Positions 18,912 to 31,324 of a DNA stretch of 64,000 bases are shown piece by piece. Under the pieces are notes generated by a model, which worked only from the letters and a program-made list of their open reading frames with translations, had not been told where the DNA came from and ran no database searches. The position numbers were made by a program, and so were the translations under genes. Origin of the DNA: Stentor coeruleus (lineage: Eukaryota; Ciliophora; Heterotrichea; Heterotrichida; Stentoridae); assembly GCA_001970955.1 (NCBI GenBank), contig MPUH01000326.1:1-64000 (forward strand), given 5' to 3'. How positions within the stretch are numbered: position 1 is the first letter of the stretch; the number at the start of each line of letters is the position of its first letter.

Positions 18912-21900
18912 ATGTCAGGCCAAACTGAATTATCCAGTAGAGTGATCTGGGCAAACTGCCCAGAACTAAACCGTGGCTTTTCAGACAATAAAGTTGTAAC
19001 AACCAAATACAACCTTCTTACTTTTTTGCCATTCTCATTATTTATTCAGTTTAGAAAAGTCAGCAACATCTACTTTCTAATAACTGCAATTCTTCAATCA
19101 ATTCCCCAAATCTCTCCCCTACAGCCTTTTACAGCAATAGCCCCATTAGTATTTGTCTTAAGTGTGAGTATGATAAGAGAAGGGATTGAAGATTACTTGC
19201 GATATAAAAGTGATAAAGAAATAAACAATAGTCCAACATCAGTTTATAGTAATACAATATTTCAAGATATACCATTTGCTAAAATCAGAGTTGGGAATGT
19301 GGTTTTAGTTAAAAAAAACGAAGTCTTTCCTTGCGACTTAGTTATGTTAGCTAATTCTAGTGAAAATGGGATAGCTTACATAGAAACTTCATCTCTAGAT
19401 GGAGAAAAGGCCCTTAAACCTCGTAAATCTTTTAAAGAAACATCATATGAGCTAAAACCTAATAAAATCCACCGAATTGCAAATCGCCTAAAATGTGAAT
19501 TCCCCAATGCCCGGCTATACAATTTTTCAGGTAGCTATGACTACCGTGGGAAAGTCCTTTCTTTAGATAAATCCAATCTTCTCTTAGCAGGTGCATTTCT
19601 CCGTAATACAGAATGGGCAATCGGTATATCAGTCTATACAGGTAAAGATACAAAACTTCGTCAAAATATGATGGAACGAAAATATAAAGAAAGTCGTATA
19701 GAAAAAACTGCAAACAGATATATAATCCTTATAATAGTCCTACAATTTTTTTTATGTTTATCAGCAGCTATTGCATCAGGGTTTTGGGTAAGCAGAAACA
19801 TAAGAAATCATAGTTATATAAGATATGTATCTAGCTATGATATATATGATCAAGGTGGTGCACAAGGTGTTTTAAGTTACTTTACGTATTTTTTATTGTT
19901 AAATACAATGCTTCCGATATCTTTGATTATAAGTTTAGAGCTTTTAAAACTGGGTCAAGGGTTTTTTATGATGATGGATTTGACGATGTATAGTGAAAAA
20001 CGTGATAGATGCTGTAAAGTGAGTTCTTTTAGTTTAAATGAAGAATTAGGAATGATTAAACATATTTTTTCAGACAAAACAGGAACTTTAACATGTAATC
20101 AAATGGAGTTCAAATTCTTAAGTGTAGGGAATAGAATATATGGTGACTCTTCTAGTCTTATGAATTTTGGCTTGAAAACAAAAGTTACTTATGAAGATAG
20201 GGAAATTAAATACACTTTTTTTGATAAAAATATTGAAAACGATTTATTTGCTACTGGAAACCCGATACCTTTAAAATTCCCTGTTCAAATGAGAAATGGT
20301 ATGTCTGCTGTAGACTATTCTACACAACAAGAATTAGCTGGGATGATGATGAAATGTTTATCTTTATGCCATGAGTGTTTGATTGAAATTGAAAATAATG
20401 AAATTAAATATACTGGGCCAAGTCCTGATGATGTGGTATTAGTTGATACAGCAAAACGATTAGGTTATCAATTAACATCGATAAGATCAGAATTTATGGT
20501 CTTAGATATTATCCCTTTTAGAATGAAGGAAGATAAAATCTCTGAAGTTTTTGAAAGAATATGCATATTAGAATTCAATTCTGACAGAAAAAGGATGTCA
20601 GTGATTTTAAAAGAAGTTAATACCGGGAATTATTTGATTTTCATGAAAGGTGCGGATTTAATGATGTTTCAAAGGATATCAAAAAACAACAACCCAGGTT
20701 ATGTTGAATATATTAAACGAAATGTAGATATATTTTCTAGTAGAGGATTTAGGACTTTAGTTATGTCATTTAAATACATCGAGCCTCATGAATTCGCAAT
20801 ATGGAAAGAAAAATATGATTATGCTATAACTTTGATTACAGGTAGAGAAGAAGCTGTTGATAAAGTGGCTGAAGAGATAGAAAAAGATATGCTTTTACTT
20901 GGATGTAGCTCAGTTGAAGATGCATTACAAGATGATGTCCCTAGTACAATCCAAGACATCCTCACTGCAGGGATGAGTTTCTGGATGCTCACAGGCGACA
21001 AACTAGAAACCGCAGAGAACATAGGCAAAACATGTTCATTAATAGACGAAAACACACATTTAGAAAGAAGTACCTCAGGTTCAGCTCAAGAGTGTAAATC
21101 CGCTCTAGAAAAAAGCTTAGAAAACTTCGAAAGGTTTAAAGGTGAAAAACCTTTAGCGCTAATTATCGAAGGTCCAGCATTAGAAGTGATTTTATATGAC
21201 CATAACAATCAAAGTAAAAGAGAAAAATATAGACAAATATCATCAAATGAACAAAATGTCCATTCAGCTTTAGATAGCAAGAAAATATTTTTAAAAATGG
21301 CTGATATGTGTAGGACAATAATATGTTGTAGAGTTTCCCCTGGAGAAAAACGTGAAGTAGTTAAACTTATAAAAGAAACTTCTGGGAAAGTAACACTTTC
21401 TATAGGAGATGGGGCTAATGATGTACCTATGATATTAGAAGCTCATATAGGTATTGGATTATATGGAGAAGAAGGTATACAAGCAGTACAAGCTAGTGAT
21501 TATGCTTTAGGGGAATTTAGGTTTTTATGGGAACTATTATTAGTACATGGTCGATTTAATTATATGAGACAAAGTGAAATGATTTTATACTTTTTCTATA
21601 AAAACTTAGTGTTTACTATTCCACAATTCCTTTTTGCTCATTATTCTGCATATAGTGGACAGACTGTTTATGATGATTGGTATTTGACTTTTTATAATAT
21701 GGTTTTTACTGCTTTACCTTTACTTATGAGAGCTTTGTTTGAAAGGGATTTCGATGTACCAAAAAGATGGGAAGCTACAGGTGATACAGCTTTAGAAAAT
21801 AAAAAATATTTGAGGAAAGTTATACCTTATACTTATTGTTTAGGAAGTGAAAATCAACTTTTTACTAGAGGAAGATTTGTATTGTGGGTGTCAAATGGTA

Positions 21901-22502
21901 TTATACATTCTTTTATTGTGTTTTTTGTACCACTTTATGCAGCTTGTGAAGGGGTTATGGATGAAGATGGGCATAGTTATGATTTGTGGAGTTTTTCTAT
22001 TGCGTCGTTTTCATCGATTATTATTATTGTGAACTTGAAACTTGCTGTTAATACAAAGCTTTGGAATAAATTTCATTATGCGTGTATGTTTGGATTTAGT
22101 ATTGCTTTGTATTTTATATTTATACTTATTTATGATGTATTGACGTATACCTCCTCGTTCCATACGGTTTATATGATTTTGGGTACACATTATTATTATT
22201 TTTGCATACTTGCTAATATTTCTTTAGTATGCATTGTTGATTTAGGACTTACATTTGCTTATAAGTTCATGTACCCTACAAGCTCAGATATACTAGCAGC
22301 TGGGTGCTCACAGTTTGCTCAGGAGTATGTGTTTGATCAACATAATTATTTTGAATCTAATGATAATGCTAATGATAAAACTATTCAGAAAAATGATGTT
22401 GCAACAATTAACAAACAGGAACGGAATATAAATATCGAAAAAGGTGAAGTTTTTACATATGAAGATAAGCTGGTAGATTTATTCCCCAAAAGTAATAAAT
22501 AA
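18912..22502 (+). CDS. P4-type ATPase (phospholipid flippase)
   Basis: The product is 1196 aa in one exon, the normal length for the family. The N-terminal segment has NKVVTTKYNLLTFLPFSLFIQFRKVSNIYFL, characteristic of P4-ATPases, covering TM1. The actuator loop reads TSSLDGEKALKPRK (about 160) where most relatives have DGET. The phosphorylation site is SDKTGTLTCNQMEFK (Asp about 388). The nucleotide-binding domain has KGADLMMFQR (about 577) and MLTGDKLETAENIG (about 694). The hinge is GDGANDVPMI (about 832). The C-terminal six TM helices begin near FFYKNLVFTIPQFLF. It should move aminophospholipids to the cytosolic leaflet, probably with a CDC50 partner not present here. Confidence 0.92.
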   Translation: MSGQTELSSRVIWANCPELNRGFSDNKVVTTKYNLLTFLPFSLFIQFRKVSNIYFLITAILQSIPQISPLQPFTAIAPLVFVLSVSMIREGIEDYLRYKSDKEINNSPTSVYSNTIFQDIPFAKIRVGNVVLVKKNEVFPCDLVMLANSSENGIAYIETSSLDGEKALKPRKSFKETSYELKPNKIHRIANRLKCEFPNARLYNFSGSYDYRGKVLSLDKSNLLLAGAFLRNTEWAIGISVYTGKDTKLRQNMMERKYKESRIEKTANRYIILIIVLQFFLCLSAAIASGFWVSRNIRNHSYIRYVSSYDIYDQGGAQGVLSYFTYFLLLNTMLPISLIISLELLKLGQGFFMMMDLTMYSEKRDRCCKVSSFSLNEELGMIKHIFSDKTGTLTCNQMEFKFLSVGNRIYGDSSSLMNFGLKTKVTYEDREIKYTFFDKNIENDLFATGNPIPLKFPVQMRNGMSAVDYSTQQELAGMMMKCLSLCHECLIEIENNEIKYTGPSPDDVVLVDTAKRLGYQLTSIRSEFMVLDIIPFRMKEDKISEVFERICILEFNSDRKRMSVILKEVNTGNYLIFMKGADLMMFQRISKNNNPGYVEYIKRNVDIFSSRGFRTLVMSFKYIEPHEFAIWKEKYDYAITLITGREEAVDKVAEEIEKDMLLLGCSSVEDALQDDVPSTIQDILTAGMSFWMLTGDKLETAENIGKTCSLIDENTHLERSTSGSAQECKSALEKSLENFERFKGEKPLALIIEGPALEVILYDHNNQSKREKYRQISSNEQNVHSALDSKKIFLKMADMCRTIICCRVSPGEKREVVKLIKETSGKVTLSIGDGANDVPMILEAHIGIGLYGEEGIQAVQASDYALGEFRFLWELLLVHGRFNYMRQSEMILYFFYKNLVFTIPQFLFAHYSAYSGQTVYDDWYLTFYNMVFTALPLLMRALFERDFDVPKRWEATGDTALENKKYLRKVIPYTYCLGSENQLFTRGRFVLWVSNGIIHSFIVFFVPLYAACEGVMDEDGHSYDLWSFSIASFSSIIIIVNLKLAVNTKLWNKFHYACMFGFSIALYFIFILIYDVLTYTSSFHTVYMILGTHYYYFCILANISLVCIVDLGLTFAYKFMYPTSSDILAAGCSQFAQEYVFDQHNYFESNDNANDKTIQKNDVATINKQERNINIEKGEVFTYEDKLVDLFPKSNK

Positions 22503-23946
22503 TTTAGAAATAAGTTGTTAGGATTTTAATGTGATTGATATTATTATAAATACTAGTCTTTTATTTGAGATTTTAAGTTATAATAAGAAAGTTTTATACA
22601 GAATTAAGTTTTGGCTAGTTGATTTATATAAAGAATATAGTATCTTATGAAATTACGAATAATTTATATATTATTTAAGTCTTATACTAAATTTAGTTTA
22701 TAATATGGGAATTTTTATGTAAATAATATACAATGTGATCACAGACTTGCTTACATGAATTAATTTTATATTTACATAATTTTTTAGAAGCCAATCTTGC
22801 AAGAATAAAATAAACAAACAAGTCTTCAGGCTTTTTCTACGATTGACTTACGAAATATTATTTAATCAAAAAATATTACCCACTTTAAAAATTGAAATGC
22901 AATAAGGTAGTAAAAATTATGTACCTTTAATCAATAAAATATTATCTGGCACTTATCATTTTATTTTCAAGCCAATATTCATATACCTTATACCTTATAT
23001 CTTTTATACTTAAATTCCCTTATATTTATACTGAGCTTTTCAGTGTCCCAACATGCGAATAAAGCATATCAAATAAGCTCAATAGCAATATTAAAATACC
23101 TATTCTGAGTATAAACTTTTTAGTGTAAATTATACCATTTTATGTCAAAATTTTTATGAAAAATGCATTCTAAGCTTCACTTGGTATCTGAATTTCCATT
23201 ATTAGGCTACTTTTTTTATCATAGATATTCACAAAGCAACTTCACAATAATTTTATATTTACTTAGAATTACATAAAAAATTTCATATGTAATGTGTCTA
23301 TAAAAGTTGATGTTATTAATAAAATCAAAGACTTGATTTTTTTATTTATTGTCTCACTTTTAGAAAGCTAAAAACCAAAAATTTTCTAAACTAGGGAAAT
23401 TATAACAACTTCTCTCTTATCAGCTTATATAATTTACAAAAATGATAATTCATCCCATATAAAATAATATGTCAACAAGATCAACTAAATAATAAACCTT
23501 ATTATTCAGTCTTAAGTAAGTATTTTTGTAAAACATAAAGAATTTAACTATAATGCATGTATAAGCAAAGCATTTCACGTAAAACTTTAACTTTATATAA
23601 ATAATCAGTATTAAACATTATACAAATACAATTTCACTATTACTTATCAAGTGCATAATAAGAGATTTTATTCATAATAAACTAAGATAGCAAGCTTACT
23701 GATATATATAAAATACTTATACTTCACCTAAAATTTATAAATATGTCAAAACAGAAAAGCACTTTTACAAACTCTCAGTCAATATTTGCATATCTATAAC
23801 CTGAAAACCTTCAAAAATTATGGACTATCTTCTATTCTCATTTCCCAAGCTAAACTTATCATAAAATCTATAAAACTAGATTTAATAAGTTAACATATTC
23901 CTTTATCCAACAAATTGTTTTATCCCATCTAATTTATAAATAAAAC
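22503..23946. other. Convergent intergenic region, 1.4 kb
   Basis: AT-rich. Weak G bias after the ATPase stop, then C bias from about 22770 to the MYB stop. I see no RNA gene, repeat or open frame worth calling. Confidence 0.6.
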
Positions 23947-24522
23947 CTATACTATTCCTTTATTATCCATGCTAATAATCTCTTTGATATGATGTATCAA
24001 AAAATCAATCGCCATCTCATTATTTCCACTATTAACAGTTTTTTGGACACTCTTCATCAAAGTATTCCATCTGTTTTTTACAGCATTTTCTGTCCTCCCA
24101 TTCAAGCATTTCGATATTGAACTCCACTTTTTCCCTATCTTTTTAAATTCAATAAGTAGTTTTAGATCTTCTTCATAGCTCCATTCACTTTTATTTATAT
24201 CTGGGTTTAGATGATTATTCCACCTTTCTCTACAATGCTTACCTTTACGATGGTTATTGAAACTTTTATTTAGGGCTCTCGCAATTTTAGCCCACTTTTT
24301 TGTCCCATATTCGACTACTAAATCTTTTAATAATAAATCTTCGGCGTGGTTCCAAGGCTTTGTTTTTATTCCCCCACGAGGAAGAGTTGTAACGCTGTTT
24401 GGTATATCTATTGGAATATTAGTAAGATTATACACTGGAATGAACGTGCCTGTAGCATAATCTGGGATACAAGGGACCCAGGTAATTCCTGCTTGTTGAA
24501 AGCTAGAATAAACTATGTCCAT
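23947..24522 (-). CDS. Two-repeat MYB DNA-binding protein
   Basis: The product is 191 aa. Two SANT/MYB repeats occupy about residues 57-160. Repeat one runs from KPWNHAEDLLLKDLVVEYGTKKWAKIARAL to the recognition helix KGKHCRERWNNHLNP. Repeat two is SEWSYEEDLKLLIEFKKIGKKWSSISKCL with recognition helix NRWNTLMK. The spacing and the HCRERW motif match R2R3-type MYBs related to c-Myb. The first Trp of repeat one is kept; GRTENAVKNRW is the classical second-repeat helix. The short N-terminal arm and C-terminal helix have no recognised domain. It is a probable transcription factor; targets are unknown. Confidence 0.9.
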   Translation of the reverse strand: MDIVYSSFQQAGITWVPCIPDYATGTFIPVYNLTNIPIDIPNSVTTLPRGGIKTKPWNHAEDLLLKDLVVEYGTKKWAKIARALNKSFNNHRKGKHCRERWNNHLNPDINKSEWSYEEDLKLLIEFKKIGKKWSSISKCLNGRTENAVKNRWNTLMKSVQKTVNSGNNEMAIDFLIHHIKEIISMDNKGIV

Positions 24523-25546
24523 ATTTTATATTAAGACAATTTTTTTGCTATGTAATATTAAAGTATTTGATATAAGAGTCAAATATTTTCCTGTAATTTT
24601 CCTTTTAATTGAAGATTATTTAGAGAAATTTTCATGTTGAGTATTGTCACAGAATAAATTTTCTGAAGGATTAATTTTATTTCTAAAAAGGTGATGATAA
24701 TAAACATAACTACTATATTTTCTTTGAGATAATGAAAAAAATATAAAGAATTATTTATTTATGCATAATATAATTCAAGATATATTTTATAAACCTTTTA
24801 CCATTAAAAGATTCGTGTATTTATAGATTTTTATTGTATACTTGATGATTCAGAATAAATACTCAAAAAATATTTTTTAGTTATTATAAAGGTAAATTGG
24901 CTAAGTCAAGGCTTTTTGGTCTATAGACTTTTATTAAGAACTAGTTGATTTTAATATAATGTTTAAAATCAACTATTTCATGATTGAATAAATTGATTTA
25001 TGAATTTCAGGAATGATATACAGTGAAAATGTATTATTTTTAAATTGCAGTTTATGTATAATACTGTCTATCATGTGATCGAGCAAGTTTTAAGATCCCA
25101 AATTTACACAAATAGAAGTATTTACTAATTTCAATAAATACTTTATGCTTTTTATCACCCCAAATATATAAATTGTATAAAATTATCCTTTAGTTAGCAA
25201 TCTTCGCTTTACATTATAACCAAAGTTTTCTTCATTTCCCTGCAATATATTTAAAATATAAATTAGATTATAAATTCATTCTTAATACCAATACAAAATT
25301 CAAACAAAACCACCAAGCATCTAACCAAATCCCCATATCTTCTAAGTTCATATAAAAAAATATTCCTTAACCTTTTATAACATTGCATTTTCTCGTTTGA
25401 AAATCCAATTCCCAAATCTCAAACCTTTAAATTCTACTTATTTTATCATTTTCCTACCCAACACCCTTTAAAAAATTTTATATTATTTCATTTATTCTAT
25501 AAAACCTATCTTACCTCACATAAAAATCCCAACTATTACTTGTTAT
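24523..25546. other. Intergenic region
   Basis: AT-rich, mixed bias on the left, then C-rich from about 25150 to 25546, the pattern downstream of the minus kinase gene. No feature was recognised. Confidence 0.55.
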
Positions 25547-27319
25547 TTAAGCTAGCCATTGATGTTTAAGTGCTTCATCAACCGTAACCCTTTTATTTAC
25601 ATCTTTTTCCAGCAACCTCTTAACAAAATCCTCCGAAAACTCTGAATGTTTACTAAATCTTGAGTAATCCGGCACTCCATCAATAGTCTCTTTAACAATC
25701 TCTTCAGCCGTATGTCCTTTAAAAGGTAGTTTTTTTTCTAATAATATATACACAACAACTCCAAGACTCCAAATATCAACTTCTTTCCCATATCCTCTTT
25801 TCATATGTATTTCAGGTGCAGTATACCCAATTGTCCCACAAACATTATCAAAAAAATTCCCTGGCATCAAGAAATTCGACAACCCAAAATCAACTAATTT
25901 AACCATACTTTTTTCATGATCTTTTACCAATATAATATTCTCTAATTTTATATCACGATGAACTATACCAATCTCATGAATATACTTTATAATTTCCAAC
26001 AACTGTTTTACTATATCTTTAATTTGATTTTCAGTAAGAATATATATATTCTTCTGTAAATCCCCTCCTTCTAAATACTCTTCTACTATAAATGAATGAG
26101 TTGAATTAGCAAAATAACTTTTAAACTTTGCCACACCTTTATGATTTAATAATGATAAAATACATACTTCATTATGTATAAGTTCTCTTTCAATCAAATC
26201 TTGTTTTTTCCTTTTTATGAGCTTTACTGCATATTTGGTTTGTGTGGATTTTTCTATAGCATAATGAACATCAGAAAATTTCCCATGACCAATTCTTTCC
26301 CCTAAGTCGAATATTTCAGAAAACTTGTTCATTTCTCCAGCTTGACGTAGGTTTGATATTAAGTCTTCAAAAAGAGAAGATGGACTTGTTGTAAATGTAA
26401 GTCTAGGCTCAATAACGTTGAATTGATAAATTGTGCATGTATTTTCATTGTTTTTTAGATAACAGTTTATTAGATAAATTGCATCTAAAGGAGTAGATTT
26501 TTTGTCTGAGGAGTATAGATAGAGGATATGCCTTTTGATTGTACAAAGACAGTCTTGATTTTTTTCTTTTATTATAGTGAGTTTTGATGTAAAATACTCA
26601 GATTTAGGGGTAAAGACTTGTGAAGTTAAGCTTCGAATTATGATGCAAGATGATTTTATGGTTGAGATGGATTCACGCCATGATTTAGAATGGAAGGAAT
26701 TACTGTAGTTTTGAAGTACGGCTGGATTGTCATTGATAAAGGTATTGAAATCGGAGAAAGAGAGGTCTTTTTTGTTTGAGGAATACTCTTCGAGTATGCT
26801 GTCGACTAAAGAAAATCTTGAGTCTGCGGAGGTACAGGTAAGGAGACTATACTCATTAGTCCCAAGAAACTCTGATTTCTTATCACTTATCAGCCACAGC
26901 CTTAAAAGCAGTTGCAAATCATTTCTTGTTATTCCAGCTGATTTCGAAAATATGCAAAGTTGAAAAAAATTCGAGATTATATTCTCATTACTAGAGCAAA
27001 CAAAATTTTCAACCCCTCGTAGAAAATCTTCTATCTCTAAAAATTTTTGATTCTTTGCATCAAAGGCCGCAAAAAGTCGTTCACCAAAAAGTCCCTAAAT
27101 AAACCTTACTGGTATCCTAAAAAAGCTCAAAAAAGTGCATTTGTCTATTTTAGTCGATGAATGATTTCTTATAGCTAAATCATTAAATATAAAAGTTAAG
27201 TTTTCAATTTCCCCTTCAGTCACTGAATGAGTCATACATTTTGTGTATTTTACTTCAGTTAGCTTCATTTGTTGAGTGTTTATTTTACTGGATTGATGTT
27301 TGATTACGCAAGATCCCAT
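25547..27319 (-). CDS. N-acylated EF-hand / PH-like / CaMK-type protein kinase, two exons
   Basis: Exons 27319-27110 and 27094-25547 are joined across a 15-nt intron, giving 585 aa. The N terminus MGSCVIKH has Gly-2 and Cys-4, fitting myristoylation and palmitoylation. Residues about 35-205 resemble a calcineurin-B/NCS-like set of degenerate EF-hands (AAFDAKNQKFLEIEDFLRG; DLSFSDFNTFINDNPAVL). Residues about 237-323 look like a PH domain (IKRHILYLYSSDKK...FNVIEPRLTFTTSPS). The kinase domain (about 329-585) has GHGKFSDVHYA, YAVKLIKRK, HRDIKLEN, DFGLSNF, YTAPEI and DIWSLGVVVYILL, so it should be active. The order EF-PH-kinase recalls apicomplexan CDPK7. Membrane-tethered calcium or lipid signalling is inferred. 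Confidence 0.85.
27095..27109 (-). other. 15-nt intron of the EF/PH/kinase gene
   Basis: On the minus strand it reads GTAAGGTTTATTTAG. It is in phase 0 after CCA, with the terminal TAG as in-frame stop if retained, and A at position 10. Removing it joins two EF-hand-like segments. Confidence 0.88.
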
Positions 27320-29764
27320 TTATAATCCATCAGTGAGTACTTATGCAGAGTATAAGAAATGTCTTATTATGGAAGAAAAATAGTCATTCATATAAAATTT
27401 TCATTAGACTCAATATAAAATTATAGGGTTTAAGGCGCTTTGAATATTTTATTTTCCATAGGTGTTAACTTTTATTAATTATTTAATCCAGGCCAGACAC
27501 CATGATTTTTAAACTAATTAAAAGCATATTTTCATATTGAAGAGAAATTTTACTATGGATTTTAAATAAAAGACTTTAGATTAGGATTTCTATAGAAAAT
27601 TGTTAGGGGAAATAGTATTTTTAAAGTCTCAAGGATTTGAGCTAAGATAAAATTTTACCGTTTTGATGTTTTTTGTCTATAATGTATGAAATAAGTTCTT
27701 TTATCATAAAGGTCTAATTATAAGCTTTTATATTGCTTTTTTTTTATCTTTTACTCTTAAAGCCTTTATTTAGATTTAATTATTATTAAGCTATTGTATT
27801 ATATGATATAGTAGAAAATGGTATAGGTATACCTTAAGACTTGGATACTTTGGATAAAATAAGTAGTGATGTGTTGAGATTTTATATTTAAAAACTTGTG
27901 TAGTTTTTATATACCCTATGCATAATTTATATTTGCATTTTAATCATCTAAGGATTTATATTTCTAGAGTTTAGACTGTATCCTATGAATTTATGAATAA
28001 ATTAAGCTCTAGCTTTTTTATGTTTTGTAAGCTTATAATTACTTATTTTTTGCTTTAAGATTAGATTGTTTTTGACATAGAAATGCTTTATCTGGTTTTG
28101 ATTACTCATGACATTATTTTATTTATTTTAGGTTAAGCTATTTATATATTATATTAACCTTTATAGTATGGCTTTTAAATATGTATACACGTGTATTTAC
28201 CGATTTTTTGAAAGTCTTAAAATTCACATCAAATTGAGTTTGAGTATCTATTTTATAAAAATTTTATTAGGAAAGCTAAGTTAAATTTCTTTTAAAAAAA
28301 TTTGTTAATAAAGAGTATTATTTATTATGCTTACCTTATAGTAAAAAATATTTTATCCTATAGGACAATATAATAAATAAATATCTTTAGTATTTATTAT
28401 TTGTTTATTATACATTTGCCAAGATTATTATACAAATTTAAGAGTTTTTGTAAATGAGATATATTTTTTACTTATTTCGTTTAGGTAATAGTTGTATGTG
28501 TTTATGAAAAATAATTCTATCTATATTAATAATTTGATATTTTTTAGTAAATATTTTAAACTAAATAAGATTTTTTGCTTTAATGAGTTCGGATTTATCC
28601 AAACTTTATTTGCTAAAAACTTAAATTTTTTGTATGCATTTTGTATATAGGTTGAGTTGATAGATAATAATATTTTTATATACAAAAGTTTTTTTATTCT
28701 TATAAGCTTTTAATAACTTTATTAGGTTGGAAAATTATATTAAGTTTTAGGATGGAAAATTCAGAGAGTCATTAGATTTATGGAAGGGAATTATTTGGTA
28801 ATAAATTGTTTTAACTGAGCTTTTTTATTGTCAAAGTATTTTGATGATTTTGGATGAAAGGTTTTATTTGTATTGGGTTTATTGAGCTATCATAAAAGTA
28901 TGAATAAATTTGCATAATCATTTTAATCAGCATTAGCAAATATTTTGGTATTTATATTCATAGTAATTACATAATTTTAAAATTAAATCATAGGATTATT
29001 ATACACTTATATGAGTTAAATATGAAATATAAGAACTGTATAAGATTTGATGATTTATTTTTGAATCCTAGATATGATTATATAATTATGGAAATATAAA
29101 ATTTTTAGCATTTGGAATAAAATCATATGTATATACTAAAGTTTAAATGCTTAGGTAATGAATAGATTTTATTTTATGGTTTTTAAGCTGAATGCGTTTG
29201 AATTTTTGACAACAACTTTTTAAGGATTAGCATGGGTGATGAAATTAGAATTTGTATGAAAAAATGCTGATATGTAGTTATTTTATGTCATTTTATAAGC
29301 TAAACATTGCTTATTGTTGCCAAAATAAATCTTGTTGATGATTTTTTATTCTATAATTCTTAGTATTCCTCTATATATATTAGGATAAATTAAATTATTA
29401 TATCAAGTAATTCATTGAATAAAATATTTTAAAATCAAAAAGATCATAAAAAATAATCTCAAAAAAATCCTCACAATTTCGTCATCTCTAAATTTTATCA
29501 AATCATTTTTTTCTTTAAATTTCATCTCACAAAATTAGCTTCAAAACCATTACCCATCATAATCCTTCTTAATCATTCTATTAAGCAAAAACTAAAATAA
29601 GATACAACTTTAGCATAAAAAAACAACAAAATATTTACCAATATAAAAAATCCGATCCTCATTACCTCAACATATAATCATATAATCATTTTATTCTTAC
29701 CTCACATCTAATTTCCACTAATCTTCCCTTCTAATAATAAATCTTTTACAAAACTAATAAAAAT
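27320..29764. other. Long divergent intergenic region, 2.4 kb
   Basis: The longest gene-free stretch here. It is T/G-leaning from 27320 to about 29380 and C-rich from about 29400 to 29764, so the switch lies close to the Rab gene. No open frame with protein-like composition, tRNA or tandem repeat was recognised. Confidence 0.55.
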
Positions 29765-30379
29765 ATGCTGACAGATGCTAAAAAATCATTCAAACTTGTC
29801 ATTTTCGGAGATCCAGCGTAATTCTTATATAGAGTTGGTAAATCCTCAATAATGTATCAATTTATCTATAACAGTTTTAGTTCTAAATATTCCCCAACGA
29901 TAAATTTCAATCCAGATAAAGCCAATATTAGAATCAACAATAAGCTTTTCTTATTAAAATTTTTGGATACTCCAAACTATAATATATGCCAAACAAGCAC
30001 CAAAACTTTTAAAAAAGCTGACTTTTGTATTTTAGTTTATGATATTACAAAAATGACTACTTTTGAATCACTCAGCATATGGAAAGATATGTTTTTAAAC
30101 AAATACAAGCAAAGAACACGCAATTTTCCATTTTTGGTACTAGGAAATAAAGCTGATAAAATGGCTTTAAGAGAAGTTGATACAGCTAAAGCTATGAAAT
30201 GGTGTAGGGATAATGGGAATATGATGTTTTGTGAAGTCTCAGCTGGGGAGAATTTTAATATTGAAAAACCATTTCAGGATATTGTAAAGAAAACAATTAT
30301 GGATCAGAAAGTTGATAGAGATTATATGCGAGATGTTAATTTAAGACTGAGATCTCATATAAAGAAAGCTAAGGAGTAA
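29765..30379 (+). CDS. Divergent Rab7-like small GTPase, no prenyl motif, two exons
   Basis: Exons 29765-29817 and 29833-30379 give 199 aa. The P-loop GDPAVGKS is intact after splicing. Switch I is altered (SSKYSPTINFNP). The switch II motif DTAGQE is replaced by DTPNYN, losing the catalytic Gln. NKAD (G4) is kept and SAK (G5) reads SAG. The C terminus KKAKE lacks prenylatable cysteines. Overall it resembles the intact Rab7-like gene 1.5 kb downstream (VYDIT, TFESL, WKxxFLN, NFPFxxLGNK, WCxxNG) and shares its intron position. It probably cannot hydrolyse GTP normally or anchor in membranes, so it may be a pseudo-GTPase. Confidence 0.85.
29818..29832 (+). other. 15-nt intron of the divergent Rab gene
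   Basis: GTAATTCTTATATAG. It is in phase 2 inside the P-loop Ala codon (GC|A), gives an in-frame TAA if retained, and has A at position 10. Confidence 0.93.
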
Positions 30380-31324
30380 AAGATTTTGGTATTATTTGAA
30401 TATTATGCAGTATTTAAATGGGTTTTTATATATATTATTGCTTTAGAGTATGATAATTTTATCAAGATATATTATAGTGAGAAAATTAGTTTTTTATATT
30501 TTTTATTTGGAGTAAAATTATAGAATTTGTTTAAAGATTTTGTAGGAATATTAGTTTTTAATAGACTATAGAATGTTATTATTATAAAGAATCATAATTA
30601 TTAATGTGGATTTATATAAATATTGGAGGGATTTATAAGTAGTATATAGGCCGATAGTTATGCACCTGGAAATTAAAATGATTAAAAAATAAGTAAATCA
30701 AAAAAATTGCTATGATATAAACATGATAAATTTATTACATACTTATTATATTTCTTGCGTTGAATCAAGAAAATACTATTTTTAAAGGACTAAAGTGTAA
30801 ATTAACTATTTTTTAAGCAGTCTAATGGGAAATGCCCTTAAAATATAATAATGATGCTTTATACATTAAAAATACATAATACTAATTTTCTCACTAATCC
30901 ACTTTCATATAAAAACTCTTATAATCTTCACATAATCAGCTTAATTATTTATCATTCACACATTAACATATTTTATATAAACATGATTTATAAATACTAA
31001 AAACAATAAAAAAGATTAAAACATTCAACCTTAATACATATAAAATACCTTTAAAATCTTATCCCTATTAAGTCTATCTAGCTTTAGTTGATTTTTCTCT
31101 AACTAATTCCAAGTACTAATATTTCGATAATTTTCTTATTCCTATACCTCTTACAAAAACCCCCAATAATTACTTATTTCTATAAATCCTCTTATCTGAT
31201 ATAAATCTTTATGCATTTTCATATCGCCTTTGAAGAGTTTTTTTCATTTTTTTCTCTAAGCTTTTCTGAGATCCCACTGTCAAAGTTGAAGCATATTTAC
31301 CACAGGTAGGGTCTTATAAAAAAT
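30380..31324. other. Intergenic region between tandem Rab genes
   Basis: G/T-leaning after the first gene (30400-30660), C-rich before the second (about 30880-31200). No other feature was recognised. Confidence 0.6.
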
